This document shows, in pieces, positions 5,746 through 8,733 of a stretch of DNA of 8,733 bases; within the stretch, counting starts at the first letter, position 1; every line of letters starts with the position of its first letter. The notes below the pieces were generated by a model, which worked only from the letters and a program-made list of their open reading frames with translations, had not been told where the DNA came from and did not search any database. This DNA is from CAZBZG01 sp964496245 (GTDB lineage Bacteria; Planctomycetota; SZUA-567): assembly GCA_964496245.1 (NCBI GenBank), contig CAZBZG010000203.1, positions 1-8,733 on the forward strand, in the 5' to 3' direction. A program made the position numbers and the translations under genes.

Positions 5746-7182
5746 TCAGGTCGCCGGCTGTCCCGCGAACAGGCCGCCGAGGGGCTCCTTGCCGGTCCAG
5801 CAATAGGTGCAGAGCTTCTCGCGCGGCAGGCCGATGGCCTCCACCAGATCGTCCAGCTCCTGATAGCGGAGCGAGGTCAGTCCCAGGCGATGGCGGATGC
5901 GCTCGACCATGGTGCAGTACTTCTCGCCCTTCGGGTCGGTGTACGCGTGGAGGTCCACGTCCGCGTCGCTCTCGAGTTCCTTGATGGCTCGGCGGGCGGC
6001 GAGGTCGAGTTCGGAGCGGGAGCGGGAGAAATTCAGGAACTTGCAGCCAAAGATGAGCGGCGGACAGGCCGGGCGCATGTGCACTTCGCGCGCGCCGTGG
6101 TCGAAGATCCGCCGCACGATGTCCTTGAGCTGCGTGCCCCGGACGATCGAGTCCTCGCAGAAAAGGAGGCTCTTGTCGTGCATGAGCTCGCGCGTGGGGA
6201 TCAGTTTCATGCGCGCGACCAGGTCGCGCACGCGCTGGTCCTGGGGCATGAAGGAGCGCGGCCACGTGGGCGTGTACTTGACGAACGGACGCTGGTAGGG
6301 CACGCCCGCCTCGTTGGCATAGCCGATGGCGTGGCCCGTGCCCGAGTCGGGAATGCCGGCCACCAGATCCGGCTTGACGTCGTCCTTGCGCGCCAGCGCG
6401 GCGCCGCAGCGGTTGCGCGCGGCCTCCACGTTGATGCCTTCGTACTCGGAGGAGGGGTAGCCGTAGTAGACCCAGAGAAAGGAGCAGGCCTGCATGGCCT
6501 CGCTGGCGGGGCGGAGCGTCTCGGCACCCTCGGCCGTGAACCGCACGATCTCGCCCGGACCGAGGAACCGGTCGATCTCGTAATGCAGGTTCGGGAGCGC
6601 GCACGTCTCGAGCGTGGCCGCCCGGGCGCCGGGCTTCCTGGCCAGCACCACCGGCGTGCGCCCCACCCGGTCGCGTGCGGCGTAGATCCCGCCGCGGGTC
6701 AGGAGGAGCAGCGAACAGGAGCCTTCGATCACGTTCTGCGCGTATTCGATGCCTGCGGCGAAGGACGCTTCCCGGTTGATCAGCGTGGCCACGAGTTCGG
6801 TGGGATTGATCTCGCCGTCGGACATCTCCGAGAAGTGGGTGCTGCGGTCTTCGAAGGCCTTGGCCGCGAGCGCCTCGGCGTTGGCGATCTTGCCCACGGT
6901 GACGATGGCGTAGAGGCCCAGGTGCGAGCCCACGATCAGCGGCTGGTCCTCGGTATCGCTGATGACGCCGATGCCCTGGTTCCCCCTCAGATCCGGCAGG
7001 TCGTCCTCGAACTTGCTGCGGAACTGGCTGTTGGTGATGTCGTGGATGAAGCGCGTGAACCCGGGCGGCCCGAGTACGGCCATGCCGCCGCGCATGGTCC
7101 CGAGATGCGAGTGATAGTCGGTCCCGTAGAACAGATCGGCGACGCAGTCGTCCTTTGCCGCAACCCCGAAGAATCCCCCCAC
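5746..7182 (-). CDS. PurF-like amidophosphoribosyltransferase, iron-sulfur type, with degenerate glutaminase domain
   Basis: This 478-residue protein has the PurF plan: an N-terminal Ntn-type glutamine amidotransferase fold, then a phosphoribosyltransferase domain. GTG at 7180-7182 is chosen because AAAGGAG sits six bases upstream and the product begins MGGFFGVAAK, the expected first strand. PRTase motifs are PDSGTGHAIGYANEAGVPY (278-296) and the PRPP loop FCEDSIVRGTQ (341-351). All four cysteines matching the [4Fe-4S] ligands of B. subtilis-type PurF appear present: Cys194 (LETCAL), Cys380 (FGCKF), Cys458 and Cys461 (LCTYCWTG). The catalytic N-terminal cysteine is not: Gly stands where Cys1 belongs, and an upstream start would not restore it. 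RYST and the HNGN oxyanion turn also read ISDT and TVGK. PurF makes phosphoribosylamine from PRPP and glutamine, the first purine step. This one may use free ammonia, a separate donor, or do something else. It lies between carB and the DUF1846 gene. Confidence 0.85.
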   Translation of the reverse strand: MGGFFGVAAKDDCVADLFYGTDYHSHLGTMRGGMAVLGPPGFTRFIHDITNSQFRSKFEDDLPDLRGNQGIGVISDTEDQPLIVGSHLGLYAIVTVGKIANAEALAAKAFEDRSTHFSEMSDGEINPTELVATLINREASFAAGIEYAQNVIEGSCSLLLLTRGGIYAARDRVGRTPVVLARKPGARAATLETCALPNLHYEIDRFLGPGEIVRFTAEGAETLRPASEAMQACSFLWVYYGYPSSEYEGINVEAARNRCGAALARKDDVKPDLVAGIPDSGTGHAIGYANEAGVPYQRPFVKYTPTWPRSFMPQDQRVRDLVARMKLIPTRELMHDKSLLFCEDSIVRGTQLKDIVRRIFDHGAREVHMRPACPPLIFGCKFLNFSRSRSELDLAARRAIKELESDADVDLHAYTDPKGEKYCTMVERIRHRLGLTSLRYQELDDLVEAIGLPREKLCTYCWTGKEPLGGLFAGQPAT

Positions 7183-7195
7183 GATGGGCTCCTTT
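7183..7195 (-). promoter_or_regulatory. ribosome binding site fixing the PurF-like GTG start
   Basis: AAAGGAG (7189-7195, minus strand) lies six bases before GTG 7180-7182. It outranks upstream in-frame starts, whose products would carry a low-complexity leader translated from the carB tail and the repeat spacer. Confidence 0.75.
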
Positions 7196-7198
7196 GTT

Positions 7199-7249
7199 CT
7201 GGCTGTTGGCTTTTGGCTGTTGGCTGCTGTCGCCGTCTGCAACAGCCAA
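7199..7249. repeat. heptamer tandem repeat with an inverted copy in the carB-PurF-like spacer
   Basis: Read on the plus strand, four consecutive 7-base units follow TTGGCTG (7199-7226), with one mismatch each in the first two; the 11-mer TGGCTGTTGGC recurs 14 bases apart (7200, 7214). An inverted copy lies at 7240-7249. TTGGCTGTTG (7213-7222) and CAACAGCCAA (7240-7249) pair perfectly over 10 bp with a 17-base loop. In the minus-strand mRNA this stem would stand between the carB stop and the PurF-like ribosome binding site. There is no T-run, so it is not an obvious terminator. An mRNA processing or stabilising element, or a mobile short repeat, is possible. Confidence 0.65.
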
Positions 7250-7255
7250 CCGCCC

Positions 7256-8733
7256 CTACGACGACGCTTCCACGGCTTCCCCGATCGCGGCGTGGTAGGC
7301 CTGCACGCTCTTGACGTCGCTTGCGCCCTGCCGCCGGGCTGCAATGCCCCGGGCCGCTGCACGGGCCGCGGCGGTGGTGGTGATGTACGGGATCTTCTGG
7401 CGGATGGCGGCCTTGCGGATATAGGAGTCGTCCGCTTTGCTGGCTTTGCCCCGGGGCGTGTTGATCACCAGCTGGATCTCGCCGTTGGTGATGGCGTCCC
7501 CGATGTTGGGCCGCCGCTCCCGCATCTTGTAGGCGAGCTGGGCCGCAATGCCGTGCTGGGCCAAAAAGTCCCGGGTGCCGCTCGTGGCCTGCAGGGCGAA
7601 GCCCATGTCGGCGAACTGCTTCGCCACCTCCACGGTCGCGGGCTTGTCCTTGTCGGCTACGGTGAGGAGCACGGTGCCGTCCAGCGGCAGCCGGCCCTGG
7701 GCCGCGTCCTGGGCCTTGTAGAACGCCAGACCGAACGAGTCGGCGATCCCGAGTACTTCCCCGGTGGACTTCATCTCCGGGCCGAGCACGGGATCGACTT
7801 CGGGATAAAAGTAGAAGGGAAAGACCGATTCCTTGACCCCGAAGTGTCGAATGGGCCGCCGCTCCAGGTTGAGATCCGCGAGCTTGCGGCCGAGCATGAC
7901 CTGGGTGGCCAGGCGCGCCATGGAGATACCGCAGACCTTGCTGACGAGCGGGACGGTCCGGCTCGCCCGGGGATTGGCCTCGAGGATGTAGACCGTGTCG
8001 TCGCAGATGGCGTACTGGATGTTCATGAGACCGATGACGTCGAACTCCATGGCGATGCGCCGGGTGTACTCTTCGATGGTCGCGAGGTGCTTTTCCGGGA
8101 TGCTGACCGGCGGGATCACGCAGGCCGAGTCGCCCGAGTGCACGCCGGCCTCTTCGATGTGCTCCATGACCGCGGGCACGAACGCGTCCGTGCCGTCGGC
8201 GATGGCGTCGGCCTCGGCCTCGATGGCGTTTTCCAAGAACTTGTCGATCAGGATGGGCCGCTCCGGGCTGACGTCCACGGCCGCCTGGACGTAGCGACGC
8301 AGCATCTCCTCGTCGTGGATGATCTCCATGGCCCGGCCGCCGAGCACGAACGAGGGCCGTACCATGAGCGGATACCCGATGCGCTCGGCGATCCGGAGCG
8401 CCTCCTCGAGCGTGCTCGCCATGTCGCTCTCGGGTTGGGGGATGCTGAGCTTGCGCATCATCTGCCGGAAGCGGTCGCGGTCCTCGGCGAGATCGATCGT
8501 CTCGGGGCTCGTGCCGATGATGTTCACCCCGGCGGCTTCGAGCTCGGAAGCGATGTTGAGGGGGGTCTGCCCGCCGAACTGGCAGATGATGCCTTCGGGC
8601 CGCTCCTTCTCGTAGATCTGGAGCACGTCCTCGACCGTGAGCGGCTCGAAGTAGAGCTTGTTGGACGTGTCGAAATCGGTGGAGACGGTCTCGGGGTTGC
8701 AGTTCACCATGATCGACTCGATGCCCTCGTCCC
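7256..8733 (-). CDS. carB: carbamoyl-phosphate synthase large subunit, C-terminal half (N-terminus outside the window)
   Basis: About 491 residues are visible, corresponding to the second half of the roughly 1070-residue CarB. The frame enters at 8733 upstream of IMVNCNPETVSTDFDT, an internal CarB motif, so the Met at 8710 is not the true start. Numbering from that Met, the second ATP-grasp domain covers about residues 80-275 and includes MVRPSFVLGGRAMEI (116-130), VMEHIEEAGVHSGDSA (181-196) and the metal-binding EANPRASRTVP (244-254). The C-terminal MGS-like allosteric domain follows at about 345-455, with GTVLLTVADKDK, ATSGT and LVINTPRGK, where family members bind UMP or IMP. This half phosphorylates carbamate to carbamoyl phosphate, using ammonia channelled from the CarA subunit, for pyrimidine and arginine synthesis. 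It ends with TAG at 7256-7258, and the PurF-like gene follows after 73 bases. Confidence 0.97.
   Translation of the reverse strand, partial: DEGIESIMVNCNPETVSTDFDTSNKLYFEPLTVEDVLQIYEKERPEGIICQFGGQTPLNIASELEAAGVNIIGTSPETIDLAEDRDRFRQMMRKLSIPQPESDMASTLEEALRIAERIGYPLMVRPSFVLGGRAMEIIHDEEMLRRYVQAAVDVSPERPILIDKFLENAIEAEADAIADGTDAFVPAVMEHIEEAGVHSGDSACVIPPVSIPEKHLATIEEYTRRIAMEFDVIGLMNIQYAICDDTVYILEANPRASRTVPLVSKVCGISMARLATQVMLGRKLADLNLERRPIRHFGVKESVFPFYFYPEVDPVLGPEMKSTGEVLGIADSFGLAFYKAQDAAQGRLPLDGTVLLTVADKDKPATVEVAKQFADMGFALQATSGTRDFLAQHGIAAQLAYKMRERRPNIGDAITNGEIQLVINTPRGKASKADDSYIRKAAIRQKIPYITTTAAARAAARGIAARRQGASDVKSVQAYHAAIGEAVEASS

Noticed and set aside
4175..7249. An apparent 1024-codon minus-strand protein fusing sequence upstream of DUF1846 to the DUF1846 protein
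   Set aside because: The upstream half is an out-of-frame reading of the PurF-like gene. DUF1846 has its own ATG with a good ribosome binding site at 5728, and the PurF-like frame ends at 5746.
7183..7362. A longer N-terminus for the PurF-like protein, possibly a cleaved propeptide as in some PurF enzymes
   Set aside because: The extension translates repeat DNA and the carB tail. It has no ribosome binding site preference over the GTG at 7182, and it does not place a cysteine at the cleavage point.

Overview
This is a bacterial chromosomal segment with very high GC and strongly GC-biased third codon positions, so many non-coding frames stay open. Seven protein genes lie on the minus strand and one tRNA gene on the plus strand. 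Nothing looks phage-, plasmid- or transposon-derived. The gene set (carB C-terminal half, an iron-sulfur PurF-like protein, a DUF1846 protein, an aconitase-family LeuC, an AIM24-type protein) fits a GC-rich, non-model phylum. Desulfobacterota or a related lineage is my weak guess; the sequence does not settle it.

Layout, in minus-strand transcription order. (1) 8733-7256: the C-terminal half of carB, which enters from outside the window. (2) 7182-5746: a PurF-like amidophosphoribosyltransferase that keeps the PRPP-binding motif and the four iron-sulfur cysteines but lacks the N-terminal catalytic cysteine and the usual glutaminase residues. (3) 5728-4175: a DUF1846 (UPF0371) protein of unknown role. 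A terminator hairpin with a T-rich tail follows it at 4122-4158. These three genes look like one transcription unit, with a short heptamer-repeat/hairpin spacer between carB and the PurF-like gene and only 17 bases between the last two.

The plus strand then carries tRNA-Leu(CAA) at 4030-4115, with an encoded CCA and a near-consensus sigma-70 promoter 23 bases upstream. Between this promoter and the oppositely directed promoter of the next minus-strand gene lie about 350 bases with no convincing gene, but with four copies of CGCATGC.

The second minus-strand block contains a 98-residue STAS-domain protein (3542-3246, with its own TTGACG-17-TATGAT promoter), a LeuC-type dehydratase large subunit (3123-1837), an AIM24/TIGR00266 protein (1770-982), and an alpha/beta hydrolase of the acetyl-esterase type that runs off the left edge (905 to 1). 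LeuC has no small subunit (LeuD) beside it here. No single pathway links this block.

The first block has a biosynthetic theme: carbamoyl phosphate for pyrimidines and arginine, and possibly phosphoribosylamine for purines. The most unusual element is the PurF-like protein with an apparently disabled glutaminase domain, placed between carB and an uncharacterised DUF1846 gene.
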